Notes: generated from the sequence alone by a model not told the origin. A stretch of DNA of 62,128 bases from Synechococcus sp. AG-679-A04 (GCA_003210775.1 QCUI01000006.1:1-62128); one strand, 5' to 3'; counted from the stretch's first letter, positions 36,263 through 45,692 are shown. Program-made: numbers and translations.

Positions 36263-38071
36263 TCACCCGGGTTGCTCCGAGGCCGCTGTGCGTGCCGTGC
36301 TGGGAGGAATCTTTTCAATCACCAACAAACCATCGATGATTGATTTGGCGACTGGAAGAGCCACCGTGGATCCATAGGCATTTCCTCCCTGAGGCTCATC
36401 CACCACCACCAGCACGACGTAGCGCGGATCGTCGACGGGAAGGGTCGCCACAAAACTGCAGATCAGAGCGCCAGGAACGTAAACACCGTTAAGGGCTTTC
36501 TGAGCCGTGCCTGTTTTGCCAGCGATGCGGTATCCAGGTGTTCTGACGCCCCTGCCGCTTCCTTTCTCAACGACCGATTCCATCCAGGCCATCACTGTTC
36601 GGGTGACCTCAGGTTTCAGCAGTGGCTTGCCCTGACGTGATCCAGGCGGAGCCAGCGCATCGCCGGCTCTCAATCCTCGGGTGATGTGGGGGCTAACAAG
36701 ACGACCGCCATTGGCAAGTAAAGCGTGCAGCTGCACCAGCTTCAACGGTGTCAGTGAGAACCCCTGGCCAAAAGACGCCGTGGCCGGTTCGATCGGCTGG
36801 GTAGTGAACTGCTCCTTGGTCTTGAGCTGACCAGCAACCGCTCCGGGAAGATCTGTATCGGGCCGTGCATCCAAACCGAGTCGGCTCAACCAGTCCCAGT
36901 AGGTGGAGGAGGGCAGAGTGCGCATCGCCTGGACCATGCCGACGTTGCTGGACACCTGCAGCACCGTGGGAAAGTCGATCAGACCGTTGGCTCGCCGATC
37001 ATGATTGTTGATTGGCCATCCACCGATCGTGACAGAACCGCTGTCCTGAACACGTCCTGTGGCCTGAATCGCATTTTCCTGAAGAGCCAGCGCCAGGTTG
37101 ATGGGCTTGAACGTAGACCCCGGTTCATAAAGATCCTGAACCGACCATTCGCGGAAACGACCTGCCGGAAAACTCCAATAGCTGTTCGGGTCGTAAGTAG
37201 GCACAGAAGCCAGCGCCAGCAACTCACCATTGGTGACGTCCATGACAATGGCTACACCTTTCTTCGCCTTCCAGGTTTTGATCTGAGCGGCCAGGGCCTT
37301 CGCGGCAACAGCCTGGAGACGGGCATCGAGCGTGAGCTGAAGTCGCAGATCATCTCCAAAGAAGACTCCTGCATCGAGATTGTCGGGAAGCGGAGTGCCA
37401 TCGGCTCCTCGGCGAAGACTTCTGGCCTGTTCATGGCGCTGCAGTTCGTCGTGTCGGCTTTGTTCAAGCCCTGCCTGAGGTTCTCGATCCTGATTGAGAA
37501 AGCCGACCACATTGGCGAACAGATCACCCTGGGGATAAACGCGGTAGGGATAGGACTCCAGGTCAACTCCAGAGATGCCGGCGGAACGGATTGTTGATGC
37601 AGTCTCGGGATCCAGCCCTTCGATCAGCTTGACCCCGGAGGGACGGTCGCCGATTCTCTTGAGGATCTCGGCCTCGGTGAGTGTCAGCAAAGGAGCTAGA
37701 CGTGCGGCGACATCGACAGAAGGGCGAATCAGAGTCGGGGCATCACCGGGAAGATTGAAGTAACGCGGATGCAGCCAGAGTCGATAGCGCTCTTCGTCAA
37801 GAGCGACAAGGCGCCCGGTGCGATCCACAATCGGACGACGAGTCCCCAGCGGCTTGGTGCGTTGGGTTTGCACTGATCGAGCACGGCCTTCAAGCTCACT
37901 GGCCTGAAACACCTGCAGCCAGAACATTCGTCCCATCAGGCCGACAAGACCCAGACAAAGAAGCACGAACACGGATCGCATTCGTCCTGCAGGGACTGGC
38001 TCCAGAGGCACAACCCTCCTGCGCTGACGAGTAGCTCCTGGCTGGTTGGGCTTGGCGGAACGGCCCATCAA
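36263..38071 (-). CDS. ftsI: Septum peptidoglycan transpeptidase (penicillin-binding protein 3, FtsI)
   Basis: FtsI cross-links septal peptidoglycan during division. The 602-residue class B PBP has a short cytoplasmic tail, one membrane helix (about residues 33-55), and a pedestal domain with RRPIVDRTGRLVALD. The transpeptidase domain follows, with the active-site S319-x-x-K322 in PGSTFKPI, SSN at 374-376, and KTG at 519-521 in AGKTGTAQKA. It directly follows an FtsL-like gene (zero-base gap at 38071/38072) on the same strand, the classical division order. It is complete, with no missing motif. Confidence 0.95.
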   Translation of the reverse strand: MMGRSAKPNQPGATRQRRRVVPLEPVPAGRMRSVFVLLCLGLVGLMGRMFWLQVFQASELEGRARSVQTQRTKPLGTRRPIVDRTGRLVALDEERYRLWLHPRYFNLPGDAPTLIRPSVDVAARLAPLLTLTEAEILKRIGDRPSGVKLIEGLDPETASTIRSAGISGVDLESYPYRVYPQGDLFANVVGFLNQDREPQAGLEQSRHDELQRHEQARSLRRGADGTPLPDNLDAGVFFGDDLRLQLTLDARLQAVAAKALAAQIKTWKAKKGVAIVMDVTNGELLALASVPTYDPNSYWSFPAGRFREWSVQDLYEPGSTFKPINLALALQENAIQATGRVQDSGSVTIGGWPINNHDRRANGLIDFPTVLQVSSNVGMVQAMRTLPSSTYWDWLSRLGLDARPDTDLPGAVAGQLKTKEQFTTQPIEPATASFGQGFSLTPLKLVQLHALLANGGRLVSPHITRGLRAGDALAPPGSRQGKPLLKPEVTRTVMAWMESVVEKGSGRGVRTPGYRIAGKTGTAQKALNGVYVPGALICSFVATLPVDDPRYVVLVVVDEPQGGNAYGSTVALPVAKSIIDGLLVIEKIPPSTARTAASEQPG

Positions 38072-38533
38072 TCAGTAGCCGTGGTGAATGGTTCGCTCCA
38101 TGAGCGAACCGAGCATGGCAAGGTGGTCAATCCCTGACTTTGTGGAAGTCGATGAGGGGCGCTCGAGATACACCAGATTGGCCACAGTGGTGGGAACCAT
38201 CTGCTTGGGGGTCTGTGAACGCTCCAACAGATGTCGTTCAAGCATGGCCGTGGATTCGGTCAGTCGATGGGCCAGATCCCGGGTCATTTCAAGCTGGCGG
38301 AAGGCCATTGTCCACTGGTGCTGCCAGTGCAGCGTGAGCCCACTGAGCACAAGAACTGCTGCGAATACTCCGATCAGGCTGCCGTCTGCCGTGCGATGTA
38401 GCCCCGCCAGCAGAGGAGATTTTCGAGCAACACGACGTGCAGAGAGCGACCCCTGAATGACCTCGAACGGACTACTAGAGGCCGGACGTTGTGCGGAAGA
38501 CGGTTGTGACTGCGGAACCGCGACCACGGACAA
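38072..38533 (-). CDS. FtsL-like division protein (by position and topology)
   Basis: The 153-residue protein has a polar N-terminal cytoplasmic part, one transmembrane helix (GVFAAVLVLSGLTLHWQHQW, about 54-73), and a Leu-containing coiled-coil stretch (about 78-108). A conserved-looking C-terminal tail ends MERTIHHGY. FtsL proteins are poorly conserved in sequence but keep this layout and are commonly encoded directly before ftsI, as here, where the stop codon abuts the ftsI start. A FtsL function is therefore an inference from topology and gene order, not from sequence similarity I can assert. Confidence 0.75.
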   Translation of the reverse strand: MSVVAVPQSQPSSAQRPASSSPFEVIQGSLSARRVARKSPLLAGLHRTADGSLIGVFAAVLVLSGLTLHWQHQWTMAFRQLEMTRDLAHRLTESTAMLERHLLERSQTPKQMVPTTVANLVYLERPSSTSTKSGIDHLAMLGSLMERTIHHGY

Positions 38534-38610
38534 GGTTGATCAATGCGCCAGTGAACCACCTGAGGGAGGACACCGCAAGCCTGAAACCTTGACCAGGACT
38601 GAAGATTGGA

Positions 38611-39987
38611 TCAGCTGCCCAGCAACACGAGATTTAGAAAGGTCACGCCATTCCAGAGTGAATGCATCACCACGCAGGGAAGCAGGCGGCCGGTGCTGAG
38701 ACGCAGCAGGCCTAGGCCGAGTCCGAGCACGAGCAGTGGACCCAGTTCGCCGATGCTGAGATGAGCCACCGCAAAGATCAGAGCACTCACCAACACGCCT
38801 CCTGATCGACCCAGGGACTGGCCAAGCACAGGCAGCAGTACTCCGCGGAAGATGGTTTCTTCAAAGAGAGGCGCCAGAACCACAGCCGTGAGCGAGAGCA
38901 GCAATAGGGCGAGGGGGTCCTGACTGTTAAGGACGATCTCTAGCAAAGGGTTACTGCCTCCCTGATCCGCGATCAGACGAGTGATCAACCAGCCGGTGAG
39001 AACCACGGGAGGTAACACCATCAGCCAACCTCGCCCCCCCTGAAGCAAGGCACTGCCAAGAGGCTGAAGCCGCCACTGCAACCATCCTTGCGGAGGCATC
39101 TGTGCACGGTCCAGCTGCTTCAGCTGCTGACGCAAGATCAGCAGGGGAGGTCCCGCAAGAGCGACATAACCAAGAAACACGTTGATGCCCTGTGTGAGAG
39201 GCGCTGAAAGACCACGGGTTAATGCGGAGGAGATCGGAATCACTAATACAGGCATCAACACCTCCCCGAGCACCACGAAACCGCCCGCGACAAGCAGCAC
39301 CATGTCCAACATCCCAAGAGGAGGGGCAAGCAGAGTCGGCCAGGCCGGCAGTCGACGTCGCAGCAGTTGCCACAGATGGCGCAACAGCAAAAGGCCACCG
39401 AACAGCAGAGCCAGCAGGGGAAGGAGCTCACTGATCACCAGCCGGCGAGCGGCTCTGGTCGCTGAATCCTGATCAAGACAGCTCTCCTCTTCACCACCCA
39501 GTGCTTTACAGGCGAGTCGACGGGTCAAAGGGTCGTCAATAAGAAGCAGAAGCCTGGAACGCTCATCCGCTGAGACCTTGCGGCTATCGCCTTCCGCGAG
39601 AGCTCTCTGAAGCTGAAGAAGATCACTGGATTCGAGATCCACCTGCTGGAGACTGCGCCGATGATCTGGATCCGTCTCCAGGGCAGTGAACAAAATTTTC
39701 TGGCGGTCGTCCAGCCGCTCCAGCGGTATGTTCCGCAAGCTGTTCAGCAAGGAATCGGAGGCATTCGTTCCGAGCAGAAGCGTTCGCAGAGGAGCTGGAA
39801 TCTGAGGTTCTGCAAGCAACGTCAGCTCCTGCTGCTCCAGCGACAATGCAGGTGCAACAGAGGGTTTAGCGAAACTGTCCACCAGCCCTAGCGCCCAGAT
39901 GATGGTGGCCAGCAACAGCGACAGAAGGGCAAGCAGCACCTTCCAGAACGGGGCAGCCGTTGAACGTCCTGAGGGTGGGCTGGTCAC
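38611..39987 (-). CDS. CPBP family intramembrane glutamic endopeptidase
   Basis: This 458-residue multi-pass protein has an N-terminal signal-like helix (LLALLSLLLATIIWALGL), then an Ala/Leu-rich soluble helical region to about residue 190. At least seven further membrane segments follow. The C-terminal CPBP (Abi/CaaX) domain has EETIFR (EExxxR motif), FAVAHLS and a final HSLWN (HxxxN), all required metal or catalytic residues. Such proteases process membrane proteins or prenylated peptides; the substrate is unknown. The long N-terminal extension before the CPBP core is typical of cyanobacterial versions. Confidence 0.88.
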   Translation of the reverse strand: MTSPPSGRSTAAPFWKVLLALLSLLLATIIWALGLVDSFAKPSVAPALSLEQQELTLLAEPQIPAPLRTLLLGTNASDSLLNSLRNIPLERLDDRQKILFTALETDPDHRRSLQQVDLESSDLLQLQRALAEGDSRKVSADERSRLLLLIDDPLTRRLACKALGGEEESCLDQDSATRAARRLVISELLPLLALLFGGLLLLRHLWQLLRRRLPAWPTLLAPPLGMLDMVLLVAGGFVVLGEVLMPVLVIPISSALTRGLSAPLTQGINVFLGYVALAGPPLLILRQQLKQLDRAQMPPQGWLQWRLQPLGSALLQGGRGWLMVLPPVVLTGWLITRLIADQGGSNPLLEIVLNSQDPLALLLLSLTAVVLAPLFEETIFRGVLLPVLGQSLGRSGGVLVSALIFAVAHLSIGELGPLLVLGLGLGLLRLSTGRLLPCVVMHSLWNGVTFLNLVLLGS

Positions 39988-40069
39988 ACAGAGCGGGCAA
40001 CTGCATTGGATTCTCGTCGGTAGCCCGTGCCAAAGCCGATGAAGAGTGCACCAGGGTCACGCTCATACG

Positions 40070-41425
40070 ATGGCGGCGCTCTCTCTGCATGTAGCGGTGC
40101 CCCTGCGTCTTCTCCTCGTTCGTCACGGTCTCAGCAGCTTCAATGTGGAGCGGAGGATCCAGGGGCGGGACGATCTCTCCACACTCACTGCTTCAGGACA
40201 GGAGCAGGCGCGCCGGCTCGGTCAGGCGCTTTTCGACGTCCCCATTCAGGCGGTTTATAGCTCTCCGCTCAAACGGGCTGCATCCACGGCGCTGGGAATC
40301 CTTGAGAGTCGGGAGGACGGACTTGAACCAACCTTCGATGATGGCCTTCTAGAGATTGATCTCGAGCCGTGGAGTGGACTGACTGCGGCCGAACGATCGG
40401 AACGCTTCCCAGAGGAATTCGCCACCTGGAAACAGAAGCCTGAAGCTTTAGAGCTGATCAGAAAGGACGGAAGCCGTTACAGCCCCTATGAGGAGTTGAT
40501 GAAGCAGGCCCGACGATTCCTGGATGAGCTGGTCAGGCGGCACCCCGTGAACAGCGATGACACCGTGCTGCTGGTGGGGCACAACGCCATCCTGCGCTGT
40601 CTGATCGTGACCCTGCTGGGAGATCCAAAACAAGGCTTCCGTCGACTCCGCCTCGACAATGCCTCATTGTCGATTTTCAATCTCAGCCCACGCAACAACG
40701 GCCATCAGTTGCAGATCGAGTGCCTAAACAGCACTGCACACCTTGCCCCCCCCCTTCCTGCCAAAGGCGAAGGATCACGGCTCATCCTTGTGCGACATGG
40801 CGAAACGAACTGGAATCGAGAAGGTCGCTTCCAGGGACAGATCGATATCCCTCTCAACAGCAATGGGCATGCCCAGGCGGAGGCTGCGCGGGGTTTTCTA
40901 CAGGACGTGTCGTTGCAAAAGGCCTTCAGCAGTTCAATGTCGCGCCCACGCGAGACGGCTGAGGGCATCCTGAAATCTCACCCAGGCATCTCCATCACGC
41001 TCACGGACGGTCTGATGGAAATCGGTCATGGTCTCTGGGAGGGCAAGCTTGAGTCGGAAATCAGCGCGGATTGGGGAGATCTGCTGGAGGAGTGGAAACG
41101 TTCACCTGAAACGGTGCAGATGCCAGAAGGGGAAACAATCCAGGATGTCTGGGATCGCTCCGTTGACAGCTGGAACGCGATTGCATCCAGCCTCGATCCC
41201 AAGGAAACTGCTCTGGTCGTCGCCCATGACGCTGTCAATAAAACGATCCTCTGCCATCTTCTCGGCCTCAGCCCTGCTGATATCTGGGCCGTGAAACAAG
41301 GCAACGGAGGCGTCACGGTGGTCGACATGCCATCCGAACCGGGGCAGCCTGCAGTGGTTGCCTGCATGAACCTCACCTCCCACCTCGGCGGCGTGCTCGA
41401 TCGCACGGCGGCCGGAGCGCTCTGA
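40070..41425 (+). CDS. Double-domain histidine phosphatase (PspA-like phosphoserine phosphatase)
   Basis: The 451-residue protein contains two histidine-phosphatase/phosphoglycerate-mutase domains in tandem. The first begins RLLLVRHGLSSFN (His19) and has LVGHNAILR near residue 170. The second begins LILVRHGETNWNREGR (His243) with the second histidine in VVAHDAVNKTILCHL. Both keep the RHG and the later histidine, so both may be active. Tandem proteins of this kind in cyanobacteria include the metal-independent phosphoserine phosphatase that completes serine synthesis. That assignment is by family resemblance and is plausible rather than certain. The start ATG gives MAALSLHVAVP. It is divergent from the CPBP gene. 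Confidence 0.85.
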   Translation: MAALSLHVAVPLRLLLVRHGLSSFNVERRIQGRDDLSTLTASGQEQARRLGQALFDVPIQAVYSSPLKRAASTALGILESREDGLEPTFDDGLLEIDLEPWSGLTAAERSERFPEEFATWKQKPEALELIRKDGSRYSPYEELMKQARRFLDELVRRHPVNSDDTVLLVGHNAILRCLIVTLLGDPKQGFRRLRLDNASLSIFNLSPRNNGHQLQIECLNSTAHLAPPLPAKGEGSRLILVRHGETNWNREGRFQGQIDIPLNSNGHAQAEAARGFLQDVSLQKAFSSSMSRPRETAEGILKSHPGISITLTDGLMEIGHGLWEGKLESEISADWGDLLEEWKRSPETVQMPEGETIQDVWDRSVDSWNAIASSLDPKETALVVAHDAVNKTILCHLLGLSPADIWAVKQGNGGVTVVDMPSEPGQPAVVACMNLTSHLGGVLDRTAAGAL

Positions 41426-41436
41426 CACTGAGACCG

Positions 41437-42717
41437 ATGACCGAGATGATCCTGCTCGACCCCGTGAGGGTGCTGGTCGGGCCCGACCAGCCGCTGCAGG
41501 AACAGGGTGCGGCCCTACTGCGGGAAGGAACCCTCGAGGCACTCGGAGAACAGGCCCGCGAAGTGGCTCGATCAGCGGGAATCCCCTCAAGGGCTGCTGG
41601 GCATCAGCTTCTTGCTCCATGCCTGGTCGATGTCCATTCCTCACTGCCGGAGCCTTTCCAGGGCCAGGGCGAAACACTGGAAAGCCTCGTGCGCTCCGCC
41701 GCTGCAGGCGGTTATGGGCAGCTTGCTCTGCTGCCTGAGGCATCAGCAAACCGTCGCGAACTACCTGATCGACTTCGCGGATTTCAGCTATCAGGCTCTG
41801 ATGTGGCTGTCCATCTTTGGGGCGGCTTCAGTCAGGGAGGGAAGGGCGAACAACTGACCCCCCATGCCGACCTGATCGAGGCAGGTGCCGTGGGCCTCTC
41901 AGATGGAGACAACATGCCGCCGGTCCCCTTGCTCGACCGCGCACTCACCTTGGGCGAATCGGGGGCATCACCTGTGCTGATCCCGCCCCTTGATGCCGTT
42001 CTGCGCGGGGAGGGCCTGTTGCGGGAAGGGCCCGAAGCCCTGAGAGCAGGCTGGCCCACTGATCCTCTGAGCAGCGAAACGCTTCCCCTCAGTCAGCTCG
42101 CTCAGCTGCAGCAGGAGCACCCAGAGCGCAAGCTGATGCTGATGGGCCTGTCCACCGCAGCAGCCGTTGATCTGCTGCAACAGATGACGTTGCGTCCCGC
42201 AGCGACCGTGAGCTGGTGGCACGTACTGACGAGTAACAGTTCCAGTGCGGCCACGGCAGCCTCGTGGTTTGTCTCACCGTCCCTAGGCAACAGAAGAGAT
42301 CGTGATGCACTGATTGAAGGCCTAAGCGAAGGCCTGATCCAGGCGATCGCTGTCCATGCATCACCGCTTGATGATGAAGAGTGCCTGCTGCCTCCTGATC
42401 AACGCCAACGTGGAATTTCCGGCCATCAACACGTGCTTCCCTCTCTCTGGCAAGCGCTTGTGGTGTCTAGGGGCTGGACCGCTGAACGCCTCTGGGATGT
42501 GCTCAGCTTCGGGCCCGCCCGACTCCTGGGGGTCGCCGAAGAGCGTCTTATGCCGGGAAGCAATCGCTGGCTTCTCTTTGATCCGGATGAGATCTGGACA
42601 CCCTCGCGATTGGATCCATGGGCTTCGAAGGCCGCCAATCAACCCTGCCTCGACTGTCCTTTGAGTGGACGCGTTGTGCAATACGGCCTCAGACGCCCAG
42701 CGAGCCCAGCCGATTGA
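41437..42717 (+). CDS. Dihydroorotase-like protein lacking key metal ligands
   Basis: The 426-residue protein has the amidohydrolase layout of dihydroorotase (PyrC class I): an N-terminal beta part, LLAPCLVDVHSSLPEPF at residues 59-73, and the C-terminal ERLWDVLSFGPARLLGVAEERLMPG region. Active enzymes have DxHxHxR after the same strand. Here the second histidine is Ser (DVHSS) and the arginine is missing. The catalytic aspartate region reads VHASPLDDEECLLP, in which the aspartate has also shifted. Activity as a dihydroorotase is therefore unlikely; such PyrC-like pseudo-enzymes exist beside active carbamoyltransferases. It follows the phosphatase by 11 nt. Its last bases overlap the convergent lepB gene. 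Confidence 0.8.
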   Translation: MTEMILLDPVRVLVGPDQPLQEQGAALLREGTLEALGEQAREVARSAGIPSRAAGHQLLAPCLVDVHSSLPEPFQGQGETLESLVRSAAAGGYGQLALLPEASANRRELPDRLRGFQLSGSDVAVHLWGGFSQGGKGEQLTPHADLIEAGAVGLSDGDNMPPVPLLDRALTLGESGASPVLIPPLDAVLRGEGLLREGPEALRAGWPTDPLSSETLPLSQLAQLQQEHPERKLMLMGLSTAAAVDLLQQMTLRPAATVSWWHVLTSNSSSAATAASWFVSPSLGNRRDRDALIEGLSEGLIQAIAVHASPLDDEECLLPPDQRQRGISGHQHVLPSLWQALVVSRGWTAERLWDVLSFGPARLLGVAEERLMPGSNRWLLFDPDEIWTPSRLDPWASKAANQPCLDCPLSGRVVQYGLRRPASPAD

Positions 42718-43450
42718 GAGGCCAGAACCTCCAGAGCGCTCGGCCAATGATCTGATCCTCAGGTAAAAAAGGACCACCTGGCCAGTAGCGTCCATCCCAG
42801 CTGTTGCTGCGGTTATCGCCAAGAGCAAGCACATGTCCCTCAGGCACGGTGACATTGAGCGTGCGGCAAAGACTCATCCCCTGCTCATCAACAGGGCAGT
42901 ATTTGGTGACATAGGGCTCATCCAGGGGGTCTCCATTCACACGGACTTCTCCCCGTGGGTTCACGGAGACCTGGTCTCCACCCACAGCGACAACCCGCTT
43001 GATATAGGCATCACATGCAGGGTGACCAAGGCCGGGAATCAGTCCAAGAAGAGGAAAGTTGGCCAGAGCACAACGGAACGTTGGTGGTGAGCCAGCGGTT
43101 TTTAATGCTGGATCAAAAGCATGCGGTGATTTGAACACCACAATCTCTCCTCGCTTGGGTCCTCGAGTGGCGTAGGAGAGTTTTTCAACCAGCAGACGGT
43201 CCTGGATCTGCAAACCAGGAAGCATCGAGCCTGAAGGGATGAAGCGTGCTTCAGCCACGTAATGGCGGATCCCGAAATAAAGAGCCAGGGTGAAGATCAC
43301 AGGCCCCCAGAAATCCCAAAACGGATGTCCCTTTTGGCCCTGCAACTTGGAGGAAGCCGAAGACGAATCCGATTGAGAATCAGCTTGTGGAGGCGAAGCG
43401 TCGTGCTGGGCGTCTGGCAACGGAAACCTTGCTGACCGTGGGTAATTCAA
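42689..43450 (-). CDS. lepB: Signal peptidase I
   Basis: LepB cuts signal peptides from exported proteins at the membrane. The 253-residue protein has a polar N terminus of about 40 residues and one anchor helix (FWGPVIFTLALYFGIRHY). It then has the serine motif IPSGSMLPGL and the lysine motif YIKRVVAVGGDQVSV, plus LALGDNRSNSWDGRYWG-type box E (LGDNRSNSWDGRYW). All catalytic residues are in place. The 3' end overlaps the dihydroorotase-like gene by 29 nt in convergent orientation. The 52-nt gap upstream of the ATG faces the divergent membrane protein gene. Confidence 0.95.
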   Translation of the reverse strand: MNYPRSARFPLPDAQHDASPPQADSQSDSSSASSKLQGQKGHPFWDFWGPVIFTLALYFGIRHYVAEARFIPSGSMLPGLQIQDRLLVEKLSYATRGPKRGEIVVFKSPHAFDPALKTAGSPPTFRCALANFPLLGLIPGLGHPACDAYIKRVVAVGGDQVSVNPRGEVRVNGDPLDEPYVTKYCPVDEQGMSLCRTLNVTVPEGHVLALGDNRSNSWDGRYWPGGPFLPEDQIIGRALWRFWPLNRLGSLGV

Positions 43451-43502
43451 GATAGGCCTAATAGCGATGGCCTCCTAGCCTCAGCGGAGATCGCTCACAC
43501 CC

Positions 43503-45008
43503 ATGGTCAGACCTCGGTGGCAAGGTGTGAAACCCTCAGCAAGCCGTCGCTTCTGGCTTGGCTGGGACCGACTGGTCGCAGGGATTGCAGCCCTTAACTT
43601 GGCCTGGGTGGTCTTCGACGTGACCTATGTGCCACTGCGCAACTTCTGGCTGCAGCGCACACTGTTTCCCCTGCCCTCCATCAGCCTTGCTGTTCCGCTC
43701 CCCTGGCTGCCCGACATCACACCCCTCTACGACCCGGTGAAGGGAATTGAGTCCCATCGGGACACCGAGGCGTACATCAAACATTTTCAGCGTTTGGAAC
43801 GCACCGCCGCGGCCAGCGGTATCAACAGCCCTGCGGCCAAACAGCTGCGTCTGGAAATGGTGGTGCGCAACAGTCAGCTGATTGATGAAAACCCTTTTGT
43901 CAGCTCCGACAAAACAGGAACACTTGAGAAAATCAAGAGTCGCCTGAGGGCCAGGGCAGGCATGGATTCAGCCAAACAATCCGCCGCCCATCTGCTTGGT
44001 GACCGCTATCTAACGGATGAAAGATGGGCAGCGGAACAAAGGTTCTGGCGCAAAAACATTCTTCCCCTCGCTTCCACGAATTACTGGCGCGGCACAGATG
44101 AAAACGGGCAGCCGATTGATCTGTCTTGGAGAATCGATCTTCCCTTCCAGATTCTCTACCTGCTGGACATCATGCTGCGCGCCATTCGGCTGAAGCAGCG
44201 CTATCCAGCCATTGCCTGGAGAGACGCACTGCTGCGCCGATGGATTGATTTGCCACTGCTACTTCCGTTCTGGAGGCTGCTGCGAATCGTGCCCGTTACA
44301 GAGCGCCTATCCAGCGCACGCATGATCCAGCTGGAACCCCTCAGAGCCGCAGTGAGTCGCGGAGTGGTCGCTTTGCTTGCCCTCGAGTTGTTCGAAGTGA
44401 TCACTTTGCGAATCCTCGATGCAGCGCAGGATGCAGTGCGTTCACCCCATTGGCCCGACAAGATCAGGCGTCTTTGCAGCCATCAGAGCATCGAATCGGA
44501 TGGGGAAAGGGAACTCTCTGAACTGCTGCGCCTCTGGCTTCCATTGGTATTGACCCAGGTCGGACCAGGGATGCGCCCACAGCTCGTCGCCCTAGCAAGT
44601 CACGCTCTGCAACGCAACCTTGAGGACAAAGCAATTCCGGCGCCGCTACGAGCGTTACCTGGGGTTAGCGAAGCCGAAAACCAGCTCAGCCTTCAGCTAT
44701 CGACAGGCCTCGTTGACTCTTTATTGAATCTCTCCCGCAACGCAGGGGATCGTTTTGCGCAGAAGGATCCGGTGCTTCAGGACCTGGGCATTCAGGCTGT
44801 TGACCGATTCTGGGAAGAACTGGCAAAAACTCTGGAACAGGGCCCAGTTCTGGAACGCAGCCAGGAACTCGTGGCGGCTTTTCTCGAAGATGTCAAGAGA
44901 AGCAGCATGAGTCAGCTGCGGTTCCAGAAGAATGTCGATGAACTGATCACTGAGCTCGACGGATTGAACTTCAGCTCAGAAGTAGCTCAGACCAAACCTC
45001 GGGCTTGA
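43503..45008 (+). CDS. Conserved hypothetical membrane-associated protein
   Basis: I do not recognise a named domain. The 501-residue protein has one clear transmembrane helix near the N terminus (LVAGIAALNLAWVVFDVTY, about 24-42). A large mostly helical region follows with amphipathic stretches (LPFQILYLLDIML near 215, LPLLLPFWRLLRIVP near 250), and a C-terminal region of regular helices (about 400-495, VDRFWEELAKTLEQG) may form coiled coils. Length and absence of frameshifts argue for a functional gene. It is divergent from lepB and convergent on the Spx/ArsC-like gene, with 38 nt of overlap at the 3' ends. Confidence 0.8.
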   Translation: MVRPRWQGVKPSASRRFWLGWDRLVAGIAALNLAWVVFDVTYVPLRNFWLQRTLFPLPSISLAVPLPWLPDITPLYDPVKGIESHRDTEAYIKHFQRLERTAAASGINSPAAKQLRLEMVVRNSQLIDENPFVSSDKTGTLEKIKSRLRARAGMDSAKQSAAHLLGDRYLTDERWAAEQRFWRKNILPLASTNYWRGTDENGQPIDLSWRIDLPFQILYLLDIMLRAIRLKQRYPAIAWRDALLRRWIDLPLLLPFWRLLRIVPVTERLSSARMIQLEPLRAAVSRGVVALLALELFEVITLRILDAAQDAVRSPHWPDKIRRLCSHQSIESDGERELSELLRLWLPLVLTQVGPGMRPQLVALASHALQRNLEDKAIPAPLRALPGVSEAENQLSLQLSTGLVDSLLNLSRNAGDRFAQKDPVLQDLGIQAVDRFWEELAKTLEQGPVLERSQELVAAFLEDVKRSSMSQLRFQKNVDELITELDGLNFSSEVAQTKPRA

Positions 45009-45330
45009 AACCAATCAGAAATCGACCATCCGGGCATTGAACAAAAGGACGCTTGATCAGCTTTCCATCGGCAGCCAGTGCTTGAAGCGCTTGCTCATCG
45101 CTCATCCTCTTGACCGCTTCAGCACCAATGGCTCTGTAGCTCTGTCCACTGGTGTTGAACAACGGCTTGACCTCGCCAAACTGGTGATAAGCCTGATGCA
45201 GATGATCAGCGGAAGGGGGATTGAGAGTGATATCAATCACCTCAAAATCAAACCCTTGAGTTTCAAGCCATAAAAGAGCTTTTCGACAGGTGCTGCAGCG
45301 GGAATAACTAAAGACTGTGAAACTAGCCAC
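44971..45330 (-). CDS. Spx/ArsC (arsenate reductase-like) family protein
   Basis: The 119-residue thioredoxin-fold protein starts FTVFSYSRCSTCRKAL, giving a CxxC pair (Cys10 and Cys13 region) like Spx and MgsR. It also has VIDITLNPPSADHL and IKRPFVQCPDGRFLIGF, where ArsC/Spx carry the conserved arginine and a Gly-Phe end. Members are either glutaredoxin-linked arsenate reductases or redox regulators of RNA polymerase; sequence alone does not decide. It sits 2 nt after the ferredoxin gene on the same strand, which supports a redox role. Confidence 0.85.
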   Translation of the reverse strand: MASFTVFSYSRCSTCRKALLWLETQGFDFEVIDITLNPPSADHLHQAYHQFGEVKPLFNTSGQSYRAIGAEAVKRMSDEQALQALAADGKLIKRPFVQCPDGRFLIGFKPEVWSELLLS

Positions 45331-45332
45331 AG

Positions 45333-45692
45333 TTAACGGCTCAGAAGGCTCTTGACGGCGCCGACGAGGCTATTGGAGCCCTGACCAGCTCCATCGTCGG
45401 GACGCAGACGGATCGTCACATCACCATTCACTGTGGTTCGACAGCTGAGGCGGTAATTGGCAGGGCGATCAGACAGATAGACCTCCTCTACATCACTGAG
45501 TGGAGAAAGGTTCTGAGCCCCTTCAAGAACTTCGACCACGCAAGTACCGCACTGACCGACACCACCACAGTTGTTGAGGTTGTTCAGACCTTTATATGGA
45601 TTAACACCAGCTGAGAGAGCCGCTTTGCGCAGGTTGGCACCCTCAATGCAGCCAACTTGCTGGCCTTCCTGCTCAAAACGGATGGTGGGCAC
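45333..45692 (-). CDS. Plant-type [2Fe-2S] ferredoxin
   Basis: The 119-residue protein has the beta-grasp ferredoxin pattern with cluster cysteines C42, C48 and C51 in NNCGGVGQCGTCVVEV and C84 in YRLSCRTTV. The C-x5-C-x2-C spacing differs from photosynthetic ferredoxin I (C-x4-C-x2-C). It fits the ferredoxin-like group of bacterial redox enzymes, so it is probably not the main PSI acceptor. A 30-residue Ser/Gly-rich tail follows. It lies upstream of the Spx/ArsC-like gene. The first codons, MPTIRFEQEGQQVG, give an ordinary start. Confidence 0.88.
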   Translation of the reverse strand: MPTIRFEQEGQQVGCIEGANLRKAALSAGVNPYKGLNNLNNCGGVGQCGTCVVEVLEGAQNLSPLSDVEEVYLSDRPANYRLSCRTTVNGDVTIRLRPDDGAGQGSNSLVGAVKSLLSR

